A stretch of 64,000 nt of DNA from Rehmannia glutinosa (taxonomy: Eukaryota; Streptophyta; Magnoliopsida; Lamiales; Orobanchaceae): positions 14,426,441 through 14,490,440 of the forward strand of contig CM071925.1 of assembly GCA_016081115.2 (NCBI GenBank), read 5' to 3'. The notes below the pieces were generated by a model. The model searched no databases. It was not told the DNA's origin and saw only the letters and a list, made by a program, of their open reading frames with translations. Below are positions 43,363-56,891 of this stretch, piece by piece; within the stretch, counting starts at the first letter, position 1, and every line of letters begins with the position of its first letter. The position numbers and the translations under genes were made by a program.

Positions 43363-46300
43363 GAACCTAAGTCTTTTTTATTTAAATTTATTCCTGACAA
43401 TGATATTTTGTCCTTTGTGTTTTTGGCTTCTCCTCTTCCATCAGGATCTTACAAGTATATGGTGTGAGATTGATTGAGTTATTATGGGATAAAACCAGAG
43501 TTTTGCATGTTGTTGTACCCTCAACTCAAGTGGTGGTCCAACAAACAAGAAAGAGGTTCCACTTTCCAGTGGTATTGTGGTCCTTTAATACAGACAATTA
43601 ATTAAAGCCATTTTTTAGGCCGAAAAAGGATAACTATTTCCCATCCAAGTTTCTCAAACATGGCAATTACTATTTCCCACACATTTTTACATTGTCGTAT
43701 TCTCCATTTCTCCATCCTTTTTCGTTTCACCAACCAAGAAACATAATTCACACCGTCATTCACTTTTGTGTACAAATAGTAGTATTATTTACTTTGATCT
43801 TATATTCATTAATTGTGCATGTCACGCGTAAAATAGGTGAGTTGAAAAACATACACATATGTATTTCACATCACTATTAAGTCCTCAGCAAGCGTGATTG
43901 AAACTGTTTGCTGTCTGAAAAGGCTATACAGTGGCTGCCAACTTTGATATGGAACCATAAAAATATGGGATTAGGTATGGCTCATACAATTACACCAACG
44001 ACAAGGTGTTTGTGTTAAAAAATTTGGCCCCATCATCATAGCTTATTCAAACCGAACTTGGGATTAGGTATCGCGATTAATACCTTAAAAAGTTTGGCCC
44101 CATTATTGCGCTTTCAAACGAAATTAACCCATGTGGTTTTACACCAATGACAAGTGATTGAAATCTTCTATTCAAAACAAATCATTATGGAGTGATTGTT
44201 TGACTTTTCGGCCCGCTCATTTTTATTTCCTGGAGATAATAGTATGATAAAATTATTTGAAATGATAAAATTATTTGAAAAAAACAAGAATAAATTTTGA
44301 GAGTGTGGTTAGATATATGATGGAAATGTGATGATGAGAATCGATGTGATGGTTTTTTTTGTGATATGATTATATAATAATGATAGTTGATGTGTATTTT
44401 TATGTTTAAATTATAAACACACGTGATCGATGATTTGAAAAATGAAATAAATGAATAGTGCAATCTTTTTTTGAAAAAGATCATCACACTTCCATCCAAA
44501 ATTTTGTTCGGAAAGTATTGGTTTCGGGTTAAATTGTGTTGCCATATAGTCCTACTATTTACTAGTGCTTGGATTAATGATGAGGTTTACTTTCTCCCTA
44601 AGAATTTTTCTTGTTCCAAAGAAAGTAATGATAGGACGTATTATGCTGTTAATATAATAATTAACGAAAAGCGTAGATTAGATATTAGTTTTTTAGGTGT
44701 TTATTTTGGATTGGAGGATAACATTAATATCCTAATTAAGACCCGCCCTTCTGAAATATATAGTGTATTTGTTTGTAGAAAGTGACCTACTAATCACTTT
44801 TTACTTTTTATTTCATTTTTTTATTCATCCAAATTCCAAACCTACCATGTCTCGCATTTTAATTATTATTACAAAGTCTAAAAGTCCAAATTAGGAAAAT
44901 ATTAATTGTTTGATTGGCACGTGGGAGATTATGAGTGGATAGACGGCGACGTACTGGGTTTGACAAACGAAGGTGGTGGATGATGCTCCACGAAACCTTG
45001 GACGCGTCCTCACCTCAATCCTGTGGGCTATTTTCATCATAAATTTTGGCAATTAAATTAATTATTTTTAAAATAAAAAATTATTAAGCTTCAATTTGGA
45101 GAAAAAATTTACTCTAGATACGGCAAAGCTTGCGCCATTTTTAAAATGTTAACTGTTTTGCGCCAGAATTAGGTAAAACTGTAGATGCGCTAATTTTTTT
45201 TTCTTTTTTATTTTAAATTAATGATTTTAATGTATTAAAATATGCAACAAAATGAAATATTCATTTTTAGTGCAAAATTTAGTGAAAACTTCTGAGATGT
45301 GTTACATATTCTGCATTAAAATAGTCCAAACTGATGAAGATGGTCTAAGTAGAAACAGTAGGTGATTGCATATTGCCTTTTTTTTTTTTTTATATATATA
45401 TATGCAGTAATAACTGATATGTAATGAATTTCAATTTCGTCTTTATTATTTGTTTCAAAACTTTCCTTCAATTTTGATGTTGCTTTTTAGGATAGATTGT
45501 TCCAAATCAAGGATTCTGATAAAAGTCTAAATCTTCTTCTTCCAAGGGGAAATCTTTCAAGTCTTCTTCTCCTCCAGAAATAAAATTCTTCAATTGGGAA
45601 CTTGTCACGAACGCAAACGTTAGAGGGGTCCCCGAGGGTTGCCCAGGAGGCCCCGACGCTCAATTCAGCATAGTGGTAAAGAGATAATAATACAATAAAC
45701 GAATATTGAATTAAATGCGTAGGAGAATTATTATGAGAATATCATAAACTACTTACAAATGAATAGGAGAAACCTTTTTATACTTTGGAGATGGGCCCAC
45801 GCAGATTTATTTTAGTAGGAAAAAATCGATATGAGTCGATCCTGGATTTCTTTGGGCCTAAAATTATTCCATTAAAAGCTCATTGAACAATTATTATTAA
45901 ATGAATATATAAATCAAATTATATATTAAATAATTAAATATCGTTTTTGTTCCCAACAAATTTCAATTTCAATTTATCCAGTGGGCCATTCCACTTGTAC
46001 TAGCTAATTCAATGATTTGCTTTCTTCTATTTATTATTATTATTATTTTATCCATTTCAAATTAAAATAATATCATTAAATGTCTTGAAATTGAATAGTT
46101 AATTTTTTAAATTTAAATATAGCTTAGCCTAATCTGAACATTATGATACTATTGATATGAATGTCTAATCTCACATCCCTATCATGTTCTTATCCAATAT
46201 ATATCTACTAAAATTGAAAATTAAATAAAATAAGTGTGATTGGATGACACTAAAGCAGAGCATATATGTTTGAGGCATTATTGCCTACTTTTTTGTCATT

Positions 46301-46997
46301 GAAACTGTTACAATTCTTAGGACCCCCGCATGTATGATGTATGTTACCTGCTACATCATAAATCGTAATATATTTTTCGTAAATAATTCATTCTTCATTT
46401 ATTTTCAATTATATTTTCTAGCATTTGTCTTTTTTATATTTTTGATTGTCTCTACACAATATATGCTTGTAGGATCCCGAATAAGTCGTTTTGATGATAC
46501 TAAAATCCGGGCAGCTCACTCCGAGTTATGGTAATCCAAGCTAAAATATCTGATTCTGATCCAAAATTCAATCCACATGACGGGAATCGGCCTACAATAC
46601 ACAAACAAGGTTAGGAGGGCTCCAGGAAAACTCTTTCAAAGATCTTTAGCTATGTAGGAAAATAATCCGTGAAAGACATGAAGTAATCATCATTAAAACT
46701 AAAATTGTACTTAATGAGAAATAATGAGGGGTGATTTGTTTGTACCTGAGACTGTGGGGCGTGTGAGCTGATTATATCAAATTGACCTCTATGGTCTGAT
46801 ATTATTGGTTGAACCTAGTGGGCTTTATGCGATGAACTGTGCCTCATGAGCTTTTCTTTTTATTAACTTGACCCAATTAATAATTTAATTAAAACGAATG
46901 AAATAAATAAAATAATTTTCCTCCAACACGCTTATAAATATGATAGGCCCTCAAGACCCTAACTCCACCACAAAAGCTAGCTCATGAGTGGAGGTTT
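43363..46997. other. AT-rich intergenic region
   Basis: No gene recognised. Short open frames here (43692-43880, 44185-44499, 44471-44785, 46334-46534) show no motif or codon pattern and are probably chance. Small features: two partial copies of a roughly 75-bp stretch with TTTGGCCCCAT (about 43970-44120), a T run plus TA repeat at about 45379-45403, and a GC-rich patch at 45610-45665 that could belong to an unidentified element. Confidence 0.5.
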
Positions 46998-47869
46998 TGT
47001 TGGAAAATGGTATGAAAAATAAAAAAAATGTGGGGAAGGAGAAATGTTCCATCCCACGTAGGAAGAGAAGACAAAATTTGTCACCTTATAAATCCCAAGT
47101 TGGACTTATGAGTTTGGGCCAAAAGGGCACCCAAATTTTTAAAGGGTGAGATCTACATGCTTGTGTGTTTGGTTCAAAGCACACGCGCGCCGCCGCCACA
47201 TTGCTCCCCACTGCACTCGGCCGGGAGGATCGGGCCGTGGGCTTGGGCTTGAGCTCTTTATTCTTTTTGGACCAAAAGCAAAAACCTTTAAAATTAGTTA
47301 ATTAATTTTAATTAATTAATTAAAGAATTTCAATCGAAGTGTTCGCAACCACGCACGGCCCATGCGTCGTCGTCGTCGTCAAGTCGAAACTTTGCTATTC
47401 ATTCACATCCAAACACGCACACGCACGGTCGTGCGTCAAATGCGAACCTCCAACAGATGCACTGGCTGGCTATACACATGTCTTTTCGAGCCAAAAGATA
47501 TGATCTTTCCATCCGAGCACCTTGACGCCTATATAATCGAACCCTCCCGCAGATGAAATAAAAGACGAACAACACGAAATTACAAGCCTAAAATCGAGTC
47601 ATTTGCATCAACATATTGATTTCCTTCTTGTTCAAAGCTTGAAAGCCTTAAACACTTTCTCTCGTTAGTTGGTAGTTCGATTTTTGCAAGTCTTCTTTGA
47701 ATCAAACTCGTTCAAGTCGTTTCTATCTTGGGACGAATGCCGTAACCGTAAGACTTAGTATACTGGGCGTTTTCATCTTATGAGATCGTATCAATCGTGC
47801 CTTGACTAAGCCAAACATATCCAAACACTTAGTTTATTTTGAAACATTAAACCTTCCTTTTACCCAACA
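46998..47869 (+). repeat. Putative 5' LTR and leader of copia element D
   Basis: Begins TGTTGGAAAATGG, a usual start for copia LTRs, and leads into a broken copia gag at 47870. It contains (CGTC)-like triplet repeats at 47365-47383, a TTAA-rich stretch at 47290-47330 and a possible TATA box in CCTATATAATCG near 47530. The LTR end and primer site cannot be fixed because the second LTR lies outside the window. Confidence 0.55.
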
Positions 47870-48470
47870 ATGGCAAGACGAAAAATTAACGTTTGTTTCA
47901 AGATGATGGCTTGATTTCGCTCACTCCGATGGTTGTTGCACCCGCCACGACAAAAAGCCATCCAAGTTCTCCTGCGTTGATTTAAAATGTTGGCAACAAA
48001 AAATGTTGTTCTACCTCACTACTTTGGGTCTGTCCCATTTTCCTCAAGGAGTATCCTCCTACTCTGTTGGCGATGAAGAATCCGACAATCAACGAAAATC
48101 ATTGTGGATGCTTGGCATAACAAATGCAATTCCCCGTGTCGGAATTATGTTTTGAACGGGCTGAGACGACACCCTTTATAACGCCTATAGTTCGCTCAAA
48201 ACGCCCAAAGAGTTGTGGGACTTGTTGGAGAAAAAATATAAAATGTAGATGCCAAGACAAAGAAATTTGTTGTCGGTAAATTTTTGATTAAAAATGGTTG
48301 ACACCAAGACGGTGATCACCAAGTGCAAAAATTAAGATCATACTTCACGATTTAGTATCCAAGGGATGATTCCGAGTTACTCGCTCCAAGTGGCTGCGAT
48401 TATCGAAAAATTACCGCCGTTGTGGAAGGATTTCAAGAATTACCTCAAGCACAAGCGCAAAGAGATGGGG
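47870..48470 (+). pseudogene. Copia element D gag, truncated and broken
   Basis: From ATG 47870 frames with several shifts encode the N-terminal part of a copia gag; recognisable pieces include KFVVGKFL, QVQKLR, and in the region 48370-48465 the pattern of AAIIEKLPPLWKDFKNYL across frames. The sequence breaks at 48470, where the next element's LTR begins inside the basic KHKRKEM stretch. The rest of element D should lie beyond the right end of the window. Confidence 0.65.
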
Positions 48471-50720
48471 TGTTGGGAAATTATTTTGTAGATTTTGATG
48501 AATGCCATGCAAAACTTAGAATAGGAAGTTGGCACCCCATTTTTGTTGTAAATTGCATTGTAATAGATAGGGCTGGTCGAAATGAGTTAAGTCACTATGC
48601 CGAACATGCAAGAAGACAACCGAGACTAGAAGGAAGACTCACTGAGGCAAAATGAGTATGGCAAAGAAGAGAAGATAGAATTCAATCAAGGTGCGAGAAG
48701 AGATGCAATCGAAATAAGTATCGACCAAGTCAACTCAAGATAGCCAAGTCTCAAGTTGAAGTGACGTAAGATTCATCCAATGATTGAAAGCTAACTCAAG
48801 TCTCCTGGGAAGTCAAGAAAATACAAATCAAGTCGAGATAATCGAAAGAGATCCGTTGCAGAGAAATCAAGAGAATTACTTAAACAAGTAATACTCCCAT
48901 ATCTCGTTTTCTTGAAGTGCTCGGCCTAAGCGTGCAAAAGGAATAAACCAATGGAAGATCGCACCGTGTCGAACACCGAAAAGCTAAAGAATTATTCATA
49001 CAAGAAATGGCAATCCCAAGGATTGCAATAAGATAAGCCAACGACCACAAATGACTTTAAAAAATAAGCCTATCTCTTCAACGGGCAGATTTTTGAATGA
49101 TCACTATAAAAGGCTGAGGAATCACTCTGAGAGAAGGTTACTTGAACCAAAAACATTTTAAGCAAACATCTGAATAGGAACCAAAAATATTCTCAAGTCA
49201 TTCAAGATTAATCCTCAAGCCTACATTACGAAGGAAATCAATCCAACACTCACCTGTGAAGGAAAGACAACTTCAATCAGTTGAAGAGGAAACATTTGAA
49301 GAATCAAGGGGTCTACATTCCACGAAGGATTGTAGAAAGGTTCAAGGTCGAACCAAGCTTAAGCTATTTGGAGGGCTTCGTGATCAAATCCAAGAACTTA
49401 AGCAAGTGGTCAGTAGAGCAAGCGGATGCCCCGTGAAGAAGCTTCGAGTCGTCACGAGAAGCCGCTAAGTGACCAAGGCATCTCCAGATCGAGTCCCAAA
49501 GGATCAAGTCACTGTGTGATCAAGACTTGTATCCGGACCGTTAACCACTCGTATATTGATCAATACTTAGTGGATTCCTCCAGAGTTGGAGAAGAGAGGA
49601 GTAGAAGAATTATCCCATCTTCGAACCTCTATAAAACTTATTGTGTCATTTACATTTCAACACTTTAATTTCTCGCATCTTATTTTTATATCTCACGATA
49701 AATTTGCTATCCTATTGATAATCAATTGAGTGCTAAAACTAAGTATTAAAACAAACTTAACCAAATTCAAGGGTGTTAAGTCTTCCAAAAAACAAATCAC
49801 AATCGAGTTAAGTCTTTAGTCAAAACAATTGAGTTATTCTATCAACATTCGATCGATAGGGATGGCAATGGGCGGGTCAAAACCCGCCCGCATTAAACCC
49901 GCCTTGATGGGGGCGAAATCAGACCCGATAAATGGGTCCGGCGTCCTGGTCTAAGGTTGCAAACCCGCCCGGACCGGGCGGGTCCCGGTCCTATAAGACC
50001 CGCCCGGACCCGCCCCGCATGTTAATTTTTATTAAATTTTTAAATATATATTAAAATATTTTTGCATTATTTACTTTTAAATTTGAGTGTTACATATTTA
50101 AAAATATTAGTTGAGTACTATTATAATATTATTTACTTTTAAAGTATAATTTACTAATATAATATCTTGTAATATTCTACTTTGAATATTTATTTTAAGT
50201 ATTAGTTGAGTACTATGTAGTATACTAATAGTATTTGTTTTTTTAAAAAATCTTAATAGTAGCCAATTCTAAAAAAGATAGTTATAATAAGTTGCATAAT
50301 TATATTTATTTATTTTTTAATTTATTGGCATTTGATTACTTTTAAAAAATTTGGCCACAAATAGAAAAATATAAATTATTATAATTTAAAAAATATATTT
50401 GGCGGGTTTAGTCTAGACCCGCTTGGCCTTTTTGAGGCGGGGTGGGCGGGCACTTGAGGCGGGCGGGGGCGGGTCCCTGGTCTTACTTCTCCTTGGCGGG
50501 CGGGTCCCTGGTTTGGCCAAACCCGCCCAAACCCGCCCGTTGTCATCCCTATCGCGAGTCTGCTGAGTGACTAACTCTGGCGATTAACTAACTTAGCCGT
50601 CCATCAAGGACACAAAAATCATGAAGTATTAACTCGAATATTTGAAAGGACTAATTTGAAAAGTTGGTAGGTTTATTCAACCCCCTTCTAAACCTTACAC
50701 TCACACCCTCGGGACCTACA
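48471..50720 (+). repeat. 5' LTR of SIRE-like element
   Basis: Begins TGTTGGGAAATT and ends GGGACCTACA just before the primer site. 2250 bp including a 695-bp DNA-transposon insertion (49857-50551), so about 1555 bp originally. A TATA box TATAAAAG is at 49105-49112. Only one LTR is in the window, so the start is judged by the TGTTGG motif and the break in the copia D gag. Confidence 0.75.
49857..50551. mobile_element. hAT-like MITE inside the LTR
   Basis: A 695-bp element with terminal inverted repeats of about 21 bases: TAGGGATGGCAATGGGCGGG at the left and, reversed, TAGGGATGACAACGGGCGGG at the right. Sub-terminal regions are packed with GGGCGGGTCC/GGACCCGCCC repeats and the middle is very AT-rich. 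The termini fit a well-known plant hAT-like group. The flanking 8 bases agree only in the first three (TCG), so the duplication is imperfect. Confidence 0.75.
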
Positions 50721-50722
50721 AG

Positions 50723-50734
50723 TGGTATCGGAGC
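50723..50734 (+). promoter_or_regulatory. Primer binding site, Met-tRNA type
   Basis: TGGTATCGGAGC, one base different from the TGGTATCAGAGC complement of initiator Met tRNA, two bases after the LTR end. Confidence 0.85.
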
Positions 50735-50846
50735 GGTTGGTTCATTGAGCCTTCCAGACCGTTACTTAACTAGATCTCCTAATTTTTCAAAGCTTGTTTT
50801 AGTACTCAATCTTTCAAAACTCTTTTACTCAAAGAAAGTTATTATC

Positions 50847-53170
50847 ATGGAAGCAAATTTGACACGCATCCCTATGTTCACAATTGAAGAATTTGATGAT
50901 TGGAAAATTCGTATGCGCTCATCTATCAAAGATTACACGATGAGATGTGGATAGTGATAGAGGTTGGGCCTCCGCAAATTTTAAAAGTGAACACAAACTG
51001 TAAGAGGCTGCGGTTTGAAGGTGAAGAGGATGTTGCTCCCAGACCAGCCATGGTTGAAAAACCAAGAGCCGAATGGACAAATGATGACAGAAAATATATA
51101 ACTTGACAATGTGGCCAAGGACATTCTTTACAAAACTTTGGACAAAGCTATGTTCAACAAAGTCAAATCATGCAAAACGGCTAAAGAAATCAGGACAAGC
51201 TAACATTGATTTGTGAAGGCTCGGAGCAAATCAAGGAAAATAAACTATCGCTGTTCTTTGTCGTAAATTTGAGAATTTTAAAATGCTAGCAGGAGAGACC
51301 TTGATCAACTGGATGCTCGGTTCATAGAAATTACCAACGAGCTATCTCGCACTTGGAAAAGAATATACACAGAAGGAAATGTGTATGAAGATTCTAAGAA
51401 GTCTCCCAAATGAATGGGAAATGAAGGTCATGGCATCGAGACATTCCATGGACCTATCCAAGACATCCAACCATGAGCTATTCTCATATCTCAAAGCCTA
51501 CGAATTTGAGTGAAAAAAGACCAGGAGGAGACAACCCAAGGCCCAAAGCAAATGCTCTAATTGTTAAGGATGGCAAGAGAGCCGAGGTCAAAGAAGTCAT
51601 TGACCAGAGAAATAAACGATGGTTAAAAGGTTTAACAAGTTCTTCAATAAGAACTACAAGAGAGGCAAGGGCGAATCTTCCGTAAGACACTCGGCTCCCT
51701 CCAAGTCAAGGAAGATAGGTCAACCAAGAGAGCGAGCATCAAAAGTTGAATATCAAAGGGTGACAATCCAAGAATGGAAAGAGTCGATCAAAAGGTTGAA
51801 AATCTATCTTTGGGCTAGACAACCGCATCACTATGCCATTGATTGCCCATATCTTGTAGTCAACAAATACAAGAATGAAGAGGAAAGAAAGATCTTCGAG
51901 AAAGAAGACAAGAAAAGAAAAAGGCAATGTTGGTGAGATCCTTAAACAACCAAGTCAAAAGACACACTGGTTGGTTCAGAGAGTAGTGAAGTACTACTCA
52001 AGTGACTCACGAACAAGAAGCCTTGATCCGTTTAATGGCCAAGAACAAGACCAATCGGCCAAGAAGATGAGGTACACTCTAATTCATCACACTCGCATTC
52101 TAGTGATAGTGACGTGACACACACACCTCATCACCCACTAATCTTTATGATTCATTAGGCAAAATGATGAAAGACTTTGAACACATTAAATCCTCACACA
52201 CACTACTAAATGAGGAAAACAACCTACTCAAAAAAAAAACTCTCACCGACTAAGGAGCCGAGTACTCTAAGTCAAATAGCCGATGAGAATAAAAGTCTAA
52301 AGGCCGAAAATGCTAAGTTAATTGCGAGAAATAGTCGCTATAGAAAAGAGGGAGAATGACCTCAAAAATGTGATTGCCTCATTCACTAAGGCATCTAAAT
52401 CCTTGATGACCTTATTATGAGTCAAAGAGAATGTGGAGACAAGACATGCTTATGATTTAATTCCTCCGTGCTATGTCAAGCTCCAAAAGTGATTTTGAAA
52501 AAGGATCTTCAAGTAATGAAGTATCTCAAAAACCAAAACTCCAAATGGTGCGTACACATTTATTCCAAAGCACAATCACAAGCAAACTAGCCTTGGTTAT
52601 AAAGGAAAAGGAAAGTTGCCGATTGAGTGTCTTTGAGAGACAAATGAGAAGAAATCCAAATGAGTTCCTCAAAGAACTCCAAATAGGAAATACTTTGTAA
52701 AGAAGAAACAGAGCTACCAAAAGTCCCAAAAATTCTATAAAAGAAATATATATGATGGGAATGGTAGACACTACCCAAGCCAAGTGATTGGAATAATGTG
52801 AAATATCGGCAAAGAAAGATCTATGGAATATAAGCTGAAGTGGCAAAGGCCTAGAACTCAAAAAAAGCCATTCCAAAGAAATAAGGGCTTTTACCAAAGA
52901 CACATATGCACCAAGGCACTACACTCGGAGATATCATACCTACCCAAAGAAGGAAATTGCTAAAACACCTACACGTACATACGAGACAAAGAGACAACTG
53001 TATGAACCTAAAACCCCCAAGCAATTTGCCAAAATTAATTATGATTATGGCACTGATAGATGGCAACCCCTTAGAGTCAAATCATTTGGCTATAGGTTGG
53101 TTGGATCATCTTACAATACTAACCCCTCAGGACCCAGACAAGTATGGGTACCTAAAACTTAATTTCCTTG
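50847..53170 (+). pseudogene. SIRE-like gag, heavily broken
   Basis: Starts at ATG 50847 with MEANLTRIPMFTIEEFDDWKIRMRSSI, typical of SIRE-type gag. Deletions and frameshifts split it into short frames: 50900-51106 with WIVIEVGPPQI, 51473-51685 with a Lys/Arg-rich stretch, and 51619-51936 with RQPHHYAIDCPYLV. The last is a zinc-knuckle remnant whose first Cys pair is lost. From 51950 to 53170 only the Ser/Lys-rich linker toward protease can be followed. Confidence 0.75.
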
Positions 53171-53171
53171 A

Positions 53172-53534
53172 TTGCAGGTTCAAGGAACAGCTGAGTGCCA
53201 AGGAACTTGGTACATGGATAGCGGTTGTTCTAGACACATGACAGGTAATAAGAAAAATCTATCAAAATTCAAGAAAGTCAGAGGTGCAAAAGTAATATTT
53301 GGAGGAAATGAAGCTCCAGGAGAAATAAGAGGCATTGGATCCATTAAGAAAAATGGATTAGAAATCACAGATGTTGCATATGTTGAAGGACTCAAATTCA
53401 ATCTGCTAAGTATTAGCCAAGTCTGTGACAAAGGCTACAATGTTGGATTCAACATGGGTATATGCCAAATCAAGGACACTGAATCCAATGAAGTTGTGTT
53501 GCAAGGATGCAGACAAAGAACATGTATGTGGTAG
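53172..53534 (+). pseudogene. SIRE-like protease
   Basis: A 120-codon open stretch containing WYMDSGCSRHMTGNKKNLSKF. The aspartic protease motif DSGCS is at 53217-53231, followed by VIFGGNEAPGEIRGIGSI and LKFNLLSISQVCDKGYNVGF, all normal for copia proteases. The frame shifts near 53510 (QGCRQRTCMW) into the integrase. Confidence 0.82.
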
Positions 53535-54213
53535 ATTGGTCAACCGCAACACCAAGCACTTGTCTACTAGCAAAAAGAGTACAATTAATCAAGTTGGTGG
53601 GCACAAGAAGCTGAGTTACCTGAATTTCAAAACAATTAACAAGCTTTCCAGAAGCAGTCTTGTCGAAGGACTTCCAGACTCAGTATACAAGAAGGAAAGT
53701 GTATGTGATGCATGCCAGATGGGAAAGCAAATCAAATCATCATTCAAAGAAAAGACATGTCCATCTTCAACTGTAGAATATTGCACCTACATATGGATCT
53801 ATTTGGTCCAGTTGAACTAGCTAGCATAAGTGGAAAGAAATACACCTTGGTGGTAGTAGATGACTACTCAAGATATACATGGACAATATTCATGTGTAAG
53901 AAGAAAAGAAACTCTGCTAAACTACCACAATCGATGAAAAGAAGATGAGATATGATGTGTCAAACCATTATCAAAATAAGATCTCGACAGAGGAACCGAG
54001 TTTGTCAATGGTATAATCACTCAAGATCTTGTATTGAAAATGGTATTGGTCATGAATTATCTGCACAAGGACTCCACAACAAAATGGAGTTGCGAGAAAG
54101 AAGGAACAGAACTCTTAAAGAAGCGGCAAGGACCATGTTAGGCAAGAAGAGCTACCTAAAAGATTTTGGGGTCAAGACAATAAACACAAAGATGCTATAC
54201 TCAAAATAGATGC
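53535..54213 (+). pseudogene. SIRE-like integrase
   Basis: The zinc-binding region keeps CDACQMGKQIKSSF but the normal LGH has become a frame of KKLSYLNFKTINKL, so the His pair is damaged. The core's first Asp appears in MDLFGP (about 53790-53815) and the second in VVVDDYSRYTW (53850-53882). Between 53900 and 54200 many small errors break the frame. The catalytic Glu region is seen only as a degraded NGIGHE/LRERRNRTLKEAARTM stretch. Confidence 0.78.
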
Positions 54214-55471
54214 ATGATAAAAGACAAAGAAGACAAAGACTCCTATGAGATCCGGGACAGGAGAAAGCCAAATGTTGCATATTTTAGAATATTTGGATGC
54301 AAATGCTTCATCCATAACAATGGCAAAGATAATTTAAAGGCTTTTGATGCTAAAGTCGATGAAGGGATCTTCTTGGGATACTCAACAAAGCAAAGCCTAC
54401 AGAGTACTCAACAAGAGGACTATAGTTACGAAGAATCCATCCATGTGGTGTTTGATGAGCCAAATGTAAATGGAGAAGACATTGAAGAGTCAGCTGATAA
54501 GCTGAATCAACCAACCATGCAGAAGAGTCCCTATGTTGAAGCTGAAGCTGGAATTATAAACCCAGATGAAGATGAGATAGCTGAGTCTCAAAAACAGCGG
54601 AAAATCAAGCTAAGTGATGATGAGAGAGCGATCAAAACAACACATTCTTGCAAGACGATCAAATCCAGCTAACTTACTCCAACCTGATGTAAGATGGCTG
54701 AGAGACCATCCACCAGAACTAGTCATTGGAGATGTAAGAGAAGGTGTCAAAACGAGATCCAGAACTCAACAAGAAGCAATGTTCACATGCTTCATCTCAC
54801 AAATAGAGCCTAAAGATGTGTCACAAGCATTGGATGACACACATTGGATTCAAGCCATGCAAGAAGAGCTGAATCAGTTTGAAAGAAATAAAGTGTGAGA
54901 ATTGGTTCAAAGACCTACCCATCAAAATGTTATTGGCACTAAATGGGTGTTCAGAAACAAGATGAATGAGGAAGGTTCTGTGGTAAGAAACAAAGCAAGA
55001 TTGGTAGCCAAAGGATATTGTCAAGAAGAAGGGAGAGATTTTGATGAAACATTTGCTCCTGTGGCAAGATTGGAAGCCATAAGGATGTTTCTTGCCTATG
55101 CAGCTCACAAGAACTTTATTGTATATCAAATGGATGTAAAGAGTGTATTTCTTAATGGTTTATTGGAAGAAGAAGTGTATGTTGAACAACCTCCAGGATT
55201 TGAGCAGAAGACTCTTGGAGATGAAGTATACAAACTCAAGAAAGCTCTATATGGGTTGAAACAGGCACCCAGAGCATGGTATGATACATTGTCACAATTC
55301 TTGACTGAGAACGGATTCACAAAAGGCAAAGTGGATAGAACACTCTTCAGAATTCAAGATAGGAAAAATATAATGCTTGTTCAAATATATGTGGATGATA
55401 TCATCTTTGGATCCACAAACAAAGAGTCAGTGATAAATTTTCAAATATTATGCAAAGCAAATTCGAAATGA
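54214..55471 (+). pseudogene. SIRE-like integrase end and reverse transcriptase
   Basis: 54214-54672 is the integrase C-terminal region (FRIFGCKCFIHNN, DEGIFLGYST) and an acidic linker. 54614-54898 gives the linker and start of RT (DVSQALDDTHWIQAMQEELNQFERNKV) and ends at a TGA, where the frame continues at 54902 with a 189-codon RT: GTKWVFRNKMNEEGSVVRNKARLVAKGY, DETFAPVARLEAIRMFLAYAA, QMDVKSVFLNGLLEEEVYVEQPPGF, and catalytic YVDD at 55388-55399. It ends in a frameshift at 55471. This is the best kept part of the element. Confidence 0.86.
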
Positions 55472-56337
55472 GCATGATGGGAGAGCCGCATTCTTCCTTG
55501 GACTTCAAGTGAAACAAGCTGAAGGATGGAACCTTCATAAGTCGACAAAATACACCGGAGAGATTAAATGAAGAAATTTGGTATGGAAGAGAAGTCTTCG
55601 TGAAAATACCAATGAATACATCATCCAAAATGGATATGGATGCAGATGGCAAGCCTCAGTAGATCAAACAAGATACATAAAGACTTATTGGATCATTGCT
55701 CTATCTCACAAAGAAAGCATGCCGGACATCACCTTTCTTTGTAGTGTCTCGTGCAAGATTTCAATCTGCTCCAAAAGAAAGCCGCATGATCGCAATGAAG
55801 AGGATCTTGAGATATTTGAAAAGGAAGCCAAGAAGTTGGCTTATGGTATCCAAAGGAAGGTGGATTCAAGATAATTGGTTATTCGACTGACTATGTTGGA
55901 TGTAGAGTTGACAGAAGAGCACCTCGGCACATGTCAAATGCTTGGAAATAAAGCTAATTTCTGGTTTAGCAAAAAGCAAAATTCAATAGCCACCTCTACA
56001 AATGAAGCGGGAATACATAGGCTGCGGCAAAACAAATCAGTGCCAAGTCTTATGGATGAGACAAAGAATGGTGAGAGACTATGAAGTTGAAGAAAATGAA
56101 ATTCCAATCATGTGTGATAACACAAGTGCAATTGCAATCACTCAAAATCCTGTGTTGCATTCAAGAACAAAGCATATCGATGTCGATATCACTTCAAGAG
56201 ACCATGTTGAAAAGAAGGACATCACCTTGAATATATTTCAACCGATAAGCGCTTGGGTGACATATTCACACAAACCATTATGTGAGTCAAGATTTGAAGA
56301 ACTCAAGCATGAGTTAGGGTTAATTGAGCTGAGTTGA
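55472..56337 (+). pseudogene. SIRE-like RT end and RNase H
   Basis: Fragmented frames. Pieces recognisable as RT end are around 55480-55600, RNase H from about 55870 (WFSKKQNSIATSTNEA at 55960), then CDNTSAIAITQNPVLHSRTKHIDV (56110-56190) at the end of pol. The Ser/Thr and acidic residues around the catalytic centre are partly in other frames. Pol ends with a TGA at 56335-56337. Confidence 0.82.
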
Positions 56338-56891
56338 CACTCGGAAGACTCAAAGAAAAGAGATGAAAGATGAAAAGAGGAAAAAGAGCTGAATTCGTAA
56401 TTCAGCTAAATGAATCAGCCGTATCGGAAAGTCAGATGTATCGAGTTAGCTGACAGCTGAGTCACTAGGAGATGAGTGAGAAGAAGGATTGAATCAGCTA
56501 AGGAGTAAGCTGAGTCATTTATGAGCAAAGTGACAAAAACGCGATCGTTTTTACTAAGCGGGAATGTTTTTAAGAATGACGTCAGCATAATTATGACGCG
56601 TGTAGAAAGGCCGCACACCAAGCTTATGATTGGATATAAATCTTTGCGCATTAAATGCGAGACATTAAATGTAAATCGGCGTGCAAGATCTAAGCCGTTG
56701 ATTTTGATCAAATTTCAAAAACCTCCCGCACGTCCTTTCATGAACCATACTTAAACCATTTCGTCCGTTTCTCTGTCACTTTACCAAAAACTGTTCATCT
56801 CTCTCTCGAAAGCAAAAGCAAAATTTTCTCTCAAAACCTTATCAATTCTCAGTTTATTTTTTCAAGTTTCGTTTCGGTAAAACATCTCGAA
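56338..56891 (+). other. Spacer between pol and env-position region
   Basis: Rich in short repeats of GAGTCA and GCTGA between 56330 and 56520 (AGCTGAGTCA-like units), then the leader of the env-position frame. No coding sequence recognised. Confidence 0.45.
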
